This document shows, piece after piece, positions 44,600 to 55,114 of a stretch of 64,000 nt of DNA (position 1 is its first letter; the number at the start of each line of letters is the position of its first letter). The notes beneath the pieces are model-generated. The model worked only from the letters and a program-made list of their open reading frames with translations. It had not been told where the DNA came from and ran no database searches. The position numbers were made by a program, and so were the translations under genes. Origin of the DNA: Gordius sp. MW1 (Eukaryota > Nematomorpha > Gordioida > Gordea > Gordiidae); NCBI GenBank assembly GCA_964036665.1, contig OZ038526.1, positions 10,540,001-10,604,000 of the forward strand. Direction: 5' to 3'.

Positions 44600-45747
44600 C
44601 TCGGGCCTTCGGCCCTCGTGGGAAGGGGGAAGACGATAAGGGGAAGGGAAGGGGGGGGGGGAATAGAGGGGGGGAGGGAGGTGCAGGAGGGAAGGGCGAA
44701 CAAAACTCACCTATACTCCGTATAAACGTAGCATATTTGCTATGCAATTTATAGGCGAGAAAGGTGGGAAGGGGCGAGAATGCCTATAGGGGGGTTAAAA
44801 ATGCAAAATGATTAGTTTATTATTTATACAAATATATTTAAAAAGTTAAATTTTTGTAAAACTTGCTTTAAAACATTTATTAATACCTACTTTAGATATT
44901 GAGGAAGAGGTTTCATTCATTCTTATTTATCAACTTCTAAAAAGATCCAAATGACGAAAGGAACGGAAATAGAGGGTATGACATTGAAAAAGCTAATTTC
45001 CAATCAAACCTTGACCATTGGTCATTTTTGCTAATTAACTAGCCTATAATTATAATCTAGAAAAAAAAAATTTGATAAAATTTGGCCAGTGGTCATTTTT
45101 TTTATTGCCAGCAAACAGCCAAATAGCCTATATTTAAAATATAGAAAAAAAAATTGATACACTTTGGCCAATGGTCATTTTTTTCATTGGTCAGTAGCCA
45201 AGACACGGTCAAAAAAGTTATAAATACATAAGAGTCGAAAAACAAACGAATAAAAAAAATTCGATTTACAATTTGGTCAATGGTCATTTTTTCATTGGTC
45301 AGTAGCCAGGACACGGTCAAAAAGTCATATTATCAATGGTATTAACAAGAACAATATATTAAAAAAAATAAAATAAATTGCCCTCTCCGGGATTCGAACC
45401 CACACTAGTAGATGCAAAAGCCTTTGTGGGGGGGGCACAGGGACTCATATCAGTAGAGGCATAAACCCTTGTATGGGGGCATAGGTAATTATCAATGTCA
45501 ATCTAATATAGCAATTCAAAGAACGAAAAAAAAATTCGATATATAATTTGGCCAAGGGTCATTTTTTTCATTGGTCAGTAGCCAGGACACGGTTTAAAAG
45601 TCATATTATCAATGGTATTAACAAGAACAATATATTAATTTAAAAAAAATAATTTTGCCCTCTCCGGGTATCGAACCAGCAATTAAGATACATGTTAAAC
45701 GGACAAGGGACGGACAACAAAAAGCGAGACATTGCATAGCAATTAAT
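44600..45747. mobile_element. family E repeat, copy E2 (opposite orientation to E1)
   Basis: Begins CTCGGGCCTTCGGCCCTCG (hairpin), followed by the same G-rich tract, CTCCGTATAAACGTAGCATA and GGCGAGAATGCCTATAGG landmarks as E1. Then about five CCAATGG/CATTGG core units, B-box-like blocks near 45390 and 45670, a short GGACAAGGGACGGACAAC tract, and the end GCATAGCAATTAAT. Shorter than E1 through loss of tandem units. No coding capacity. Confidence 0.75.
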
Positions 45748-45868
45748 TAAACATACAGGATGATTTATCATGATACTCTCCCCTTTATAATTATAAATAA
45801 TGTCTTTATGCAGGGGAATAATTAATGAAGTTCAGGCCGTAAACATACAAATAAAGAAGACATGTTGT

Positions 45869-46018
45869 CATGGGCGTAGACAGGGGGTGGCATGGCGCGG
45901 CGACGCCCCCCCCCCCAACCCAAAAAAATCGTAAAAATTTCATATAATCATGGTTAAAATAACAAAAAATATCATTTTACCCCTCATCATTATTGCCCCT
46001 CTAAATCCAATCCTGACC
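45869..46018. mobile_element. hAT-type MITE (family A), right end missing
   Basis: Starts CATGGGCGTAGACAGG; interior has the C-run and AT-rich centre; stops at AATCCTGACC without the terminal inverted motif. Confidence 0.6.
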
Positions 46019-46180
46019 TTTAAAACCTATATCATCTATAAAACTTCCAACATATTTTGTTTAGTGTCGAGAACTAGTTGCATAATGTTTTAAATGATAG
46101 TAACAAGAAATATACCTATTTCACTAAAATAACTGATAAAATTATATTTTAAACTTTACTTAAAATGACTAAAATTATAT

Positions 46181-48458
46181 AACATATATCCCGAGACTCA
46201 AGGTGTGGTGTTTGAAAGATGATACTCAAAAGAGGGATTTTGCCGAAGCACTTGATGGAACCTCAGTGGAGATGGCGAAGAACGTAAACGACAAATGGAC
46301 GGCTATGAAAAATGCTTGGCTTGACACAACATCGCGCGTGTGTGGTTGGACAAAGGGGCCCCCAAGACATAAGGAAACTTGGTGGTGGAACTCTGAGGCG
46401 GCTAAAGCTATCGAAGATAAAAGGCGTTGCTATAAAGTCTGGCATGAATCTCAACAAAGGTGCGATAAGGTTATGTATCAAGAGGCTAAAAGAATTGCAA
46501 GAAGGACCGTCGCCAGAATAAAGGAAACAAAAAGATGCGAGTTTGCTCTACGCCTTGACTCAGAGGAAGGGAAGAAAAACATGTTTCGTGTAGCCAAACA
46601 AATGGCGAAAGAACGACTCGATGTTGTGGCGACTAAATGCGTTAAAACGCCGGCGGGTAACATCATCTCCCATGGCGATGGAATCAAAAAAGTTTGGGAA
46701 GACTATATGAAACGACTCTTAAACGAAGAGAATACCTGGGACAATGACGTTGTTTGTGATAAAGTGGAGGGACCCTGCTGCTGGATTGGGACTGACGAAA
46801 TTCAGCGTGCCATAAAGAAAACGAAACAAGGTAAAGCGGCAGGCCCAACAGGAATAGTGGCGGAGATGGTAAAAGCTTCTGGACATTTGGGAGTCGTTTG
46901 GCTTACACAGCTGTGTAATGCCATAATTCAGGAAGGGACTATACCTAGCGATTGGAAAAAGAGCGTTCTTCTACCAATCTACAAAGGAAAAGGCGACCCA
47001 CTTGACTGCGGATCATATCGGGCTATTAAGCTCCTCGACCAAACTATGAAAGTTATAGAGAGGGTGCTCGAGAAAAGAATCCGGGAACAAACGAACATCG
47101 ACGCTATCCAGTTCGGATTTAAACCAGGGAAAGGGACCACCGATGCCATCTTTATAGTACGACAGATGCAAGAAAAACACCAAGCAAAAGGGAAAAGACT
47201 ATACTACGCCTTCGTAGACCTAGAGAAAGCGTTCGATCGGGTGCCGCGGGAAGTTGTAAAATGGGCTCTTAGGAAAACAGGTGTGGAAGAATGGTTGGTT
47301 ACGGCTGTGATGGTTATGTATGACGAATCTCAAACAGCAGTGAGGACCCACGATGGCGATAGCGAAAGCTTTGAAGTGAAGGTTGGGCTACACCAAGGTT
47401 CCGTTTTAAGCCCCCTACTTTTCATACTCGTAATGGAGGTGGTGACAAAAGAACTGCGAGATGGACTTCCATGGGAACTTTTATACGCCGATGATCTCTT
47501 GATAATGGCTGAGAGTGAGGCTGATCTCTTTACAAAGATACAAAAATGGAAAAACGGAATGGAGAAAAAGGGCTTAAAAGTTAACATGGGAAAAACAAAG
47601 GTGATGTTTGGCGGGAAAAGTACGAAGAGCGCCTAGACAACTTGCGCCTGGCCCTGTAGCGTATGTCACAAAGGAGTGGCTAGCAACTCTATACAATGTA
47701 CAAAATGCCTAGGATGGGTTCACAAAAAATGTAGCGGTGTGAAAGGAAGTCTTTTATTGGCAAGCCGTACTTTTAGCTGCAAGCCCTGCGTGACAGGACC
47801 TCTACCGGATAATGCCATAACCGACTTTAACATCGGTAATGGGGAGACGCTAGGAAAAGTTAACACCTTTACCTATCTCGGGGACTCTTTAAGTGCAGAT
47901 GGGAATGTTGACTAGGCAGTTACAGCAAGGATACGACAAGCCTGGAAGAAGTTTAGAGAGATGGCCCCTCTTTTGACCGGAAAAGGTGTTTCACTCACTT
48001 TAAAGGGTAAAGTCTACGCGGCATGTATTAGAAGTTGTCTTGTATATGGAAGCGAAACGTGGCCTTTAATGTCGATACATAAAGCCAAATTGGAAAGCAC
48101 AGAAATGCGTATGATAAGATGGATGTCAAACGTGTCGCTACGGGAAAGAATAACAAGCAATAGACTCAGAGAAAAAATCGGGATCGAGCCAATCAACGAG
48201 GTCATCCGGAAAAACAGGCTAAGATGGTTTGGACATGTGGAGCGGAAGAATGACGACGACTGGGTGAAGAGATGTACTTCCCTGGAGGTATCTGGAAAGA
48301 AACCGCGCGGGAGGCCGAAATCAACATGGGCCTCTGTTCTAGCTACCGACATGGAAGCAATGGGTCTGACAAAACAGGATTCGCATGATCGGATAAAATG
48401 GAGGAAATGCATTAGGGGAAAACAGGCTAACCCAGGAGATCCTGGAAAACGGCCTTAA
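46181..48458 (+). pseudogene. RTE-like RT ORF, one frame, two TAG stops
   Basis: Starts at a truncated linker (IPRLKVWCLKDD). Then ETWWWNSEAAKAI near 46377 and a GKAAGPTGIVAEMVKASG block near 46830. RT follows with FVDLEKAFDRVPREV near 47205, GLHQGSVLSPLLF near 47385 and YADD at 47484-47495. A PHD-like Cys/His region (CSVCHKGV, CTKCLGWVHKKC, 47655-47800) comes next, and then a C-terminal tail (RMIRWMSNVS; RLRWFGHVERK near 48215). The whole stretch is in one frame, broken only by TAG at 47634 and 47913. Endonuclease missing; dead on arrival as a copy. Confidence 0.85.
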
Positions 48459-48461
48459 AAC

Positions 48462-48483
48462 GATGAAGAAGAAGAAGAAGAAG
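48462..48483 (+). repeat. (GAA)n tail of the RTE-like element
   Basis: GATGAAGAAGAAGAAGAAG directly after the stop at 48458, the 3' terminus of the non-LTR element. Confidence 0.85.
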
Positions 48484-49504
48484 TTATAAATGCATGAAAC
48501 GCATTGAAATTTCCTATTAAGCTTGATAGAGTTCAATTGAGAATAATTAATGAATAATATCAAAAGGAGACATACTCATTTTTAGGATAGAAATATTAAA
48601 ACGCATCTCCTCATATCCTTTGAATTAGTAATATTAAAAAAATTAATTTGCTAAAGGCGGATTGGTGGGTGATCAAATTGCGAATTAAAAAAATATACAT
48701 TGTCATTGTTGATATAATTATCGAAAGCGAAAAATATTCATGACACGAATTTTGACAATAAAAACTTTATTGATTTTGGACCACTTTGGGTAGAGGGATA
48801 GTTAATAATGTAGAGTAACTTTGCTTAATGCCAAATAAATTTTTAAATTATTAAGTATAAATATGACGCTTAAACACCTTCTGATATGCACATTTAAAGA
48901 CAAAAAAATTTTGATTAAATTTGGCTGGGCTAAAGGTGACAATTTTTAATCATGATGGGAACTGAGCTCCAAAATTAATTAAAAAGGTTTCCTAAGTAAA
49001 CTAATAATGTCATATCGGCAAAATGAATAATTTTAAGCTTTAGGATGAATAAAAAAAGTTATAAAGAGGACTGATATAGTAAAGCTTTGTAAAGGCTAGC
49101 TAAAACCAAAAAAGCATTTAAAAATAAATTATATAATCAATTTTAAAATAAAAAATTTCTAAGTAATATCTAGAGACTAAATATTGAGTATGTAATAAAT
49201 GTTTGAATTTTGCCATGTATTATGGATAGGTTTTAGTTTGTAGAGACAAATAATGTTTTCATAAGATTAAATCTCTCAATCATTAACTATTATACCATGC
49301 TTATAAACAGTTTGTTTCCAAAGGGTTGCAAATACAAAATTTAAACCCGAACCAAGAGCGAATTTATCTAACTTTTGCCCTAAAACCCGCCTTCTTTTTC
49401 TAGTCGGATCAGCAGGAAAACTTACCCCAAAATAAATTTTAAATTAAGCGGGCAGGGGGGGGGGGTAAATTTTGTGTCAAAGTTCGATTAATCAAAAACT
49501 TATT
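48484..49504. other. AT-rich non-coding sequence
   Basis: No gene. The block at about 49450-49505 (G-run, TAAATTTTGTGTCAAAG, TCGATTAATCAAAAACTTA) also occurs at about 18905-18965, so it is part of a repeat shared with the hAT element there. Confidence 0.5.
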
Positions 49505-50892
49505 AAATTAATAAAATCTCACTTTGGCCAGTGGTCATTTTTTTTATTGGTCAGTAGCCAGCAAACGGCCAACTAGCCTATATTTAAAATATAGGAAAGA
49601 AATTGCCACACTTTGGGCAATGGTCATTTTTTCACTGGTCAGTAGCCAGGACACGGTCAAAAAGGATATAAATACATAAGAGACGAAAATAAACAAAACA
49701 AAAAATTTGATTTACAATTTGGCCAATGGTAATTTTTTTCATTGGTCAATAGCCAGGACACGGTCAAAAGTCATATCATCAATGGTATTAACAAGAACAA
49801 TATATTAATTTAAAAAAATAAATAAAAAAAATTTGCCCTCTCCGGGATTCCCACATCAGTAGAGGCATAAGCCTTAGTGGGGGCGGGGGCACAGGGACCC
49901 ATATTAGTAGAGGCATAGGCCCTTGTAGGGGGGGGCATAGATAATTATCAATGTTAACCCAATATAGCAATTCAAAAAAGCAAAACAAAAAATTTCGATT
50001 TACACTTTGGCCAATGATCATTTTTTTCATTGGTCAGTAGCCAGGACTCGGTTAAAAAGGATATAAATACATAAGAGACGAAAAATACGAAAAAAAAATT
50101 TCGAATCACAATTTGGCCAATGGTCATTTTTTCATTGGTCATAGCCAGGACACGGTAAAAAAGTCATATTATTATGGTATTAACAAGAACAATATATTTT
50201 TTTAATTAAAAAAAAAATTTGCCCTCTCCGGGTATCGAACCAGAAATTAAGAGTTTGCCCTCGCCGAGATTCGAACCCACATTAGTAGAGGCTTAGGCTT
50301 ATGTAGGGGGGGGGCAGAGGGACCCATATCAGTAGAGGCGTAGGCCCTTCTAGGGGAGGGCATAGGGTAATTATCAATGTTAACCTAATATACCAATTCA
50401 AAAACGAAAAAAAAATATCGAATCACAATTTGGCCAATGGTCATTTTTTTCATTGGTCAGTAGCCAGCACACGGTCAATCATATTATCAATGGTATTAAC
50501 AAGAACAATATTAATTTAATTGAAAAAAAAATTGTTGCGCTCTTCGGGTATCGAACCAGCAATTAAGAATTTGCCCTCGCCGGGATTCGAACCCCACCAG
50601 TAGAGGCATAGGCTTTTGTAGGGGGGGGGGGACAGGGACCCATATCAGTAGAGGCATAGGCCCTTGTAGGGGGGGCATAGAGTACTTATCAATGTTAACC
50701 TAATATACCAATTCAAAAAACGCAAAAAAAAATTTCGATTTACAATTTGGCCAATGGTCATTTTTTCATTGATCAGTAGCCAGGACACGGTCAAAAATTC
50801 ATATTATCAATGGTATTAATAAGAACAATATATTAATTTAATTTTAAAAAAAATTTGCCCTCTCCGGGTATCGAACCAGCAATTTAGAACGT

Positions 50893-51000
50893 TGGACAAC
50901 GGACAACGGACGGACATCGGACGGACAACGGACGGACAACGGACGGACAACGGACGGACAACGGACGGACAACGGACGGACATCGGACGGACAACAAACG
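50893..51000. repeat. 11-bp minisatellite GGACGGACAAC
   Basis: About nine units of GGACGGACAAC with GGACGGACATC variants. The same motif, in short form, sits at this end of E1 and E2. ORFs in both strands here are repeat translations. Confidence 0.9.
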
Positions 51001-51009
51001 AGCCCATAA

Positions 51010-51040
51010 ATTGCTATGCAATTAAAAATTGCATAGCAAT
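51010..51040. repeat. perfect inverted repeat at the E3 end
   Basis: TTGCTATGCAATT and AATTGCATAGCAA are inverted around a few A. It duplicates the terminal motif of the family as a hairpin. Confidence 0.85.
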
Positions 51041-51044
51041 TAAT

Positions 51045-52015
51045 AAGCATGAATTAAACATTTTACAAAATTCTAATCTACAACGTTTATAAAAAATGGT
51101 AAAAAAAACTATGCTATATAAATTGTGACATAAATAATATTAATTTTTTTAATTGGGGTCTTTTAGCTTTTACTTAATTCGAACGAAAACTTAATTTGTT
51201 AACTTTAGTAGTTGTGTATTTTATTAATTGTTTTAAATTAGTACCCTGTGACCGACCCTTTCCTGCAGCGCCGATAAGGATACATTGTAGATGACATTTA
51301 GAAATAACTATAGGTTTATACTTTATATGCAGGATATAATGCCACAATGTATAACATATTTTTTAATTTTTCATTGATTTTTTGTGCAATGCTACTAGTA
51401 CCCACAAACCTTGTAATTGGCGAGGCTTTTGTTTAACCGAGCTAGAGTTAACTAAATGGCTCATAAATTATGAATAAAGCCACACAATTGAATTGACTCT
51501 CTGATGGGCTTTTCAAAATTCCTATATTTGTAATTTTAAACAGAAACTAATGGTTTCAAAGCTGTTGACAATAATAAATCATTGTCAAAGTATATAAAAT
51601 AAAAATAAGTGTTTCAAACATTTGCGCTAATTTGAAATGTCAACGATATTATTCAAGACAATGTGTTTAATTAATTTAATATTTGTTCGTATGTAAATTT
51701 ATTTCCTTGTAATAAAAACGTGCTTTTTATGTTCCTATCTTTTCAAACTAGCAAAAAATGTATCTTAGCTTTTTTATAACACATGAACTTAAAAATTTGC
51801 AGTTTAATGTTTAACTATTATTATGCAAAAGCTTATATTTTATAGCACATTCGATCTCTAAAAAATATGAGTTGAATTTGATCCACTAAAGTAAAATTAT
51901 TATGTTAAACATCATTTTAAACCCTAGGTATATTATTAATGTATATACATTTTATTAAAGCATATTAATATAAGTTCATCAATTTATATTGTAATGGACT
52001 TTGAAATCACTACTA
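51045..52015. other. AT-rich non-coding sequence
   Basis: No supported feature. Confidence 0.55.
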
Positions 52016-52017
52016 AA

Positions 52018-52842
52018 GATCTGTACGGCAGACCCGGCCCGTGGACGGGGCTTAAAATCCCGGCCCGCTGACACGACCGGTTTTAAAAAGAATAAATCTA
52101 ACGAGTCTGGCAAGGGCGGGCCAAACAAGTTTAGTAACGGGGTCGGCCGGGCCAAAAAAGTTTCATAAGGAGCTCAAACGGGCCAAAAATTATTTAATTG
52201 ATCATGAAATTATCTTAAGTTTAAACCGATCACACACGGACTTTTAGAGATTTTTTTGAATTTATTTATAAAATTTTTTGATTTAAGACAAAAATTTTTG
52301 GTGACAAAATATAATTAGATGGCTTTAATTTGTAAATTATATAATGGAAATGGTGTTATATTTATTCAATAGAGACACTTATCTACGACCACTCTTGCCT
52401 GTCACATTCATTCATTTTGCATTTCGTGGTAAATTAATTTTAAACATTTTGCTCATATTTTATTTTAATTCACTTTTACATAATGTGATGTTGAAAAAAG
52501 TACATCATTTGTAGAATAATATTTTTTACGGAGCAAGATGTGAGATATAGTAAAAGACTTAATCCAGCGTTTAAAACTGAAAATTATAAAAACCAATAAA
52601 ATACCATAAATGATGCATAAATTTTAATTTTTTAAATGACCGGGCCCTACGAGACAATCTTAATAGACGGCCGGGCTTGATATGCATTGGAAAAATACGA
52701 ACGGGGTCGGGCGAGCTTTAGAGTTTTCCAAACGGGTACGGGGGGGCCTGAAGTGCACAATAAATTACGGATGGGCTCGGGCGGGTTTAAAAGTTCATAA
52801 AACGGGTATGGGGAGGACGCCTCAACCGCCCGTTGCAGATCT
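52018..52842. mobile_element. hAT MITE (family C)
   Basis: Ends AGATCTGTACGGCAGACCC and, reversed, AGATCTGCAACGG; GGCCCG/GGGCGGG-rich subterminal zones on both sides of an AT-rich centre. Direct repeats AAATCACTACTA (left) and AAATCACTATTA (right) lie close to, but not exactly at, the ends, so the boundary or the TSD is imperfect. Confidence 0.6.
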
Positions 52843-54287
52843 CAAATCACTATTATGAGATTATGCATAACAATTACACGTTGTTCATATAGGGTTGAAT
52901 TTGTTTTTTAGACGTGCATAAATAAACATCTATACATTTATTAACTTATGGCAAAGAATTTTGGAATAATAATTAAAATTAGCCTAGAGGGCTTTCTTAA
53001 AAGGTTTTTTTTTGAAAAATCGATATGAATGCGTCCTGTCACAATCATTCATTTTAAAACAGAGGCTCAATTTTTAAAAACTTACAAATCCTATATATAT
53101 ATAATTTAAATAAATATGTAATCACATTAAGATGCATATTTTCTAAAATTTCCAAGAGTGAACGTAAAAATATTTGATTAATAAAAGGTGTGTATATTCC
53201 CACGTGAAAAAATAATTTTTTGATTTCGCATGCCTGCATTTGGAGCGATGAAAAACTTCTGCATGTGCCAATATGAATAGATTATTGTATTTATTAGAAT
53301 CTATATTCTTAAAGCATTTTAAAAGGTAAAGTATGTTCTTTTATAAAATTGGATCATTTTAAATTTCTTAATGTTAAGAAATCTTTTTATATTTATATAT
53401 TCGAAGTGATTTATTTTCTCAAATTAATCTTTAAACTATTAACATTTTAAATAGTTAACTTGAAAAACGTTCATTTTTACATCTCAACAAAATGAATTAT
53501 TCATGTGATTTGCTGTATGCCTACTTCTTCACATTAAAAAGGTGCCTCGTGCCAAAATTCGTCAATTATGCTAAGAATATCCATTAAATATAAAAAAAAT
53601 CATATAATTTGAGGATATATTTTTGACTTTCATTTATACATAATAGAATAAGTAAACTAACATTATCATATATTAATGTGTTAAAAATTTTGAGATATTG
53701 TGAACGCTAAGCCATATGAATTAAAAACTGGTCGGCTTATAGATAAAGGGATATAACAATTGTGATAAATTGCGCCATAAATTTCTAATCTGGATAAATA
53801 TTGCTTAAGACTCAATATAAGTTTAATTCGAATTTTTATAGATCATAGAATTTATTTTAAATAATGTATTATCGATATGTGTTATATAAAAAATCGCTTA
53901 ACCATTAAATATTATCACTAGGCACATAAATTATTCATACCTATAATTTGATAATGCGAACAATTAAGTGACACAATTATTACAAAACTCAACGGACTTA
54001 TAACTAACATATTTGGAAAATTAATAATGTTAACAGAGCAAATATACTTTATCAGATTTTCTTAGGTCTGGGGGCAAAAATTTAAGTCCATTCAAAGTTT
54101 TTCATTATATTCCTATTATCTATATTGAAAATTTACTATATTTTAAAAAGTACTATTAAAATTAAACTTTATTTATTGGTATTTGGTCATTATTAAATTT
54201 TGACCTAATGATATTCGATCTATCCATCTTAGGTCAATCGACGAAGACTACAAACATCATAATATTTATTAAATAAACCATACAACA
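52843..54287. other. AT-rich non-coding sequence upstream of the membrane-protein gene
   Basis: No ORF above background and no repeat. It may hold the promoter or upstream exons of the gene at 54306, but no specific element can be supported. Confidence 0.5.
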
Positions 54288-54305
54288 GTGGTGACTAAGA
54301 AAGTG

Positions 54306-55085
54306 ATGAGTTGCCCATCTGTTATTAGAGTTAGTCTTTTGACAATTATTATATTATGGTCAAGCGGGATATGTTCAAATTCTACCCACATTTTTGTTAA
54401 CACAGTTTTAACTACCCCGATCCTTATTAAAAGATATGATCAAAGTATGACCACACTCAAGGCAAAAAAATATAAAATAGCATCATACGAAGGTCCTTGG
54501 AATAACTTCCCCTATTATCCTCCTTATAATTTGTTTCCGCCTATACATTATGAACTTGTCCCAAAATCTCCACTCCGGCCGAAGGGATTTAAAGAAACTA
54601 CTCTCTCGGTTCTAACGACATCGCCCACGGCTAAATACACTCTACGGACTCAACAATCCAATGAGGTTAATCTCATGCCTTACTTAGTGGGCATTCACGG
54701 CCACCCGAAAAGGCTGCTTTTAAACCAAATTTCAGCTAATGTCAATGATACCACGCCTAGCTCCCCAAATGTGAATGAAGTCGGTTACTTTGTTCGTTTC
54801 AAGGATATGCAAGATTCTGGTGCCCTATCTTATATAGTATTCGTATTAATCTTCTATTCCACTGCTATTGTCATTATGATGGCTAAATACATGCGACGCG
54901 AACACAAGGAATATCAAGATGCCAAAAAATATCAAAAATATGTGAAGTCTGCTCGTGAGGTTTATATGCGAAGCATTAGCCGAAGTCGGGCGACCAATAA
55001 ACTCGCACTCCAAGCCTTCAACACTGTAAACCTAATACATCAGATTACGAACAATTACGAGACACCCAAAATTACTTACGTTTAA
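54306..55085 (+). CDS. single-pass membrane protein, possibly KCNE-like
   Basis: 259 codons from the first ATG (54306); the frame is open a little further up to a GTG at 54288 but has a stop at 54270. Residues 1-24 form a signal peptide (VIRVSLLTIIILWSSGICS). A ~150-residue extracellular part has two N-glycosylation sites (NST 25-27, NDT 147-149) and a Pro/Tyr-rich patch. A single transmembrane helix (SYIVFVLIFYSTAIVIMMAK, about 175-194) follows, then a basic tail (YMRREHKEYQDAKKYQKYVK). The YI...IFY helix with a basic juxtamembrane region resembles KCNE potassium-channel subunits (for example YILLIMIFYA in KCNE5). The resemblance is short and is inference. AATAAA at 55109. It could be the last exon of a spliced gene (CAG at 54286). 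The only non-transposon gene candidate here. Confidence 0.65.
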   Translation: MSCPSVIRVSLLTIIILWSSGICSNSTHIFVNTVLTTPILIKRYDQSMTTLKAKKYKIASYEGPWNNFPYYPPYNLFPPIHYELVPKSPLRPKGFKETTLSVLTTSPTAKYTLRTQQSNEVNLMPYLVGIHGHPKRLLLNQISANVNDTTPSSPNVNEVGYFVRFKDMQDSGALSYIVFVLIFYSTAIVIMMAKYMRREHKEYQDAKKYQKYVKSAREVYMRSISRSRATNKLALQAFNTVNLIHQITNNYETPKITYV

Positions 55086-55108
55086 TATTAATTAAAATGC
55101 CATTTTTA

Positions 55109-55114
55109 AATAAA
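55109..55114 (+). terminator. polyadenylation signal candidate
   Basis: AATAAA 24 bp after the stop codon of the membrane-protein gene. Common by chance in such AT-rich sequence, but well placed. Confidence 0.4.

Larger units (their letters stand above)
46181..48483 (+). mobile_element. RTE-like non-LTR retrotransposon, 5'-truncated
   Basis: The coding region starts abruptly after the endonuclease and ends in a (GAA)n tail at 48462-48483, typical of RTE-like elements whose 3' ends are simple repeats rather than poly-A. No clear TSD. It is far better preserved than the minus-strand copy at 1181-3140. Confidence 0.85.
49505..51044. mobile_element. family E repeat, copy E3, hairpin end missing
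   Basis: About seven CCAATGG/CATTGG core units alternate with GCCCTCTCCGGGATTCGAAC blocks and AGTAGAGGCATAGGCCCTTG G-rich blocks in a ~310-350-bp period. Then come the GGACGGACAAC array and the end GCATAGCAATTAAT. The GGGCCTTCGGCCC end is absent on the left, so it is truncated there. Confidence 0.7.

Noticed and set aside
50816-51092. Overlapping ORFs on both strands with VRPLSVRCPS-type repeats
   Set aside because: Translations of the 11-bp GGACGGACAAC minisatellite.
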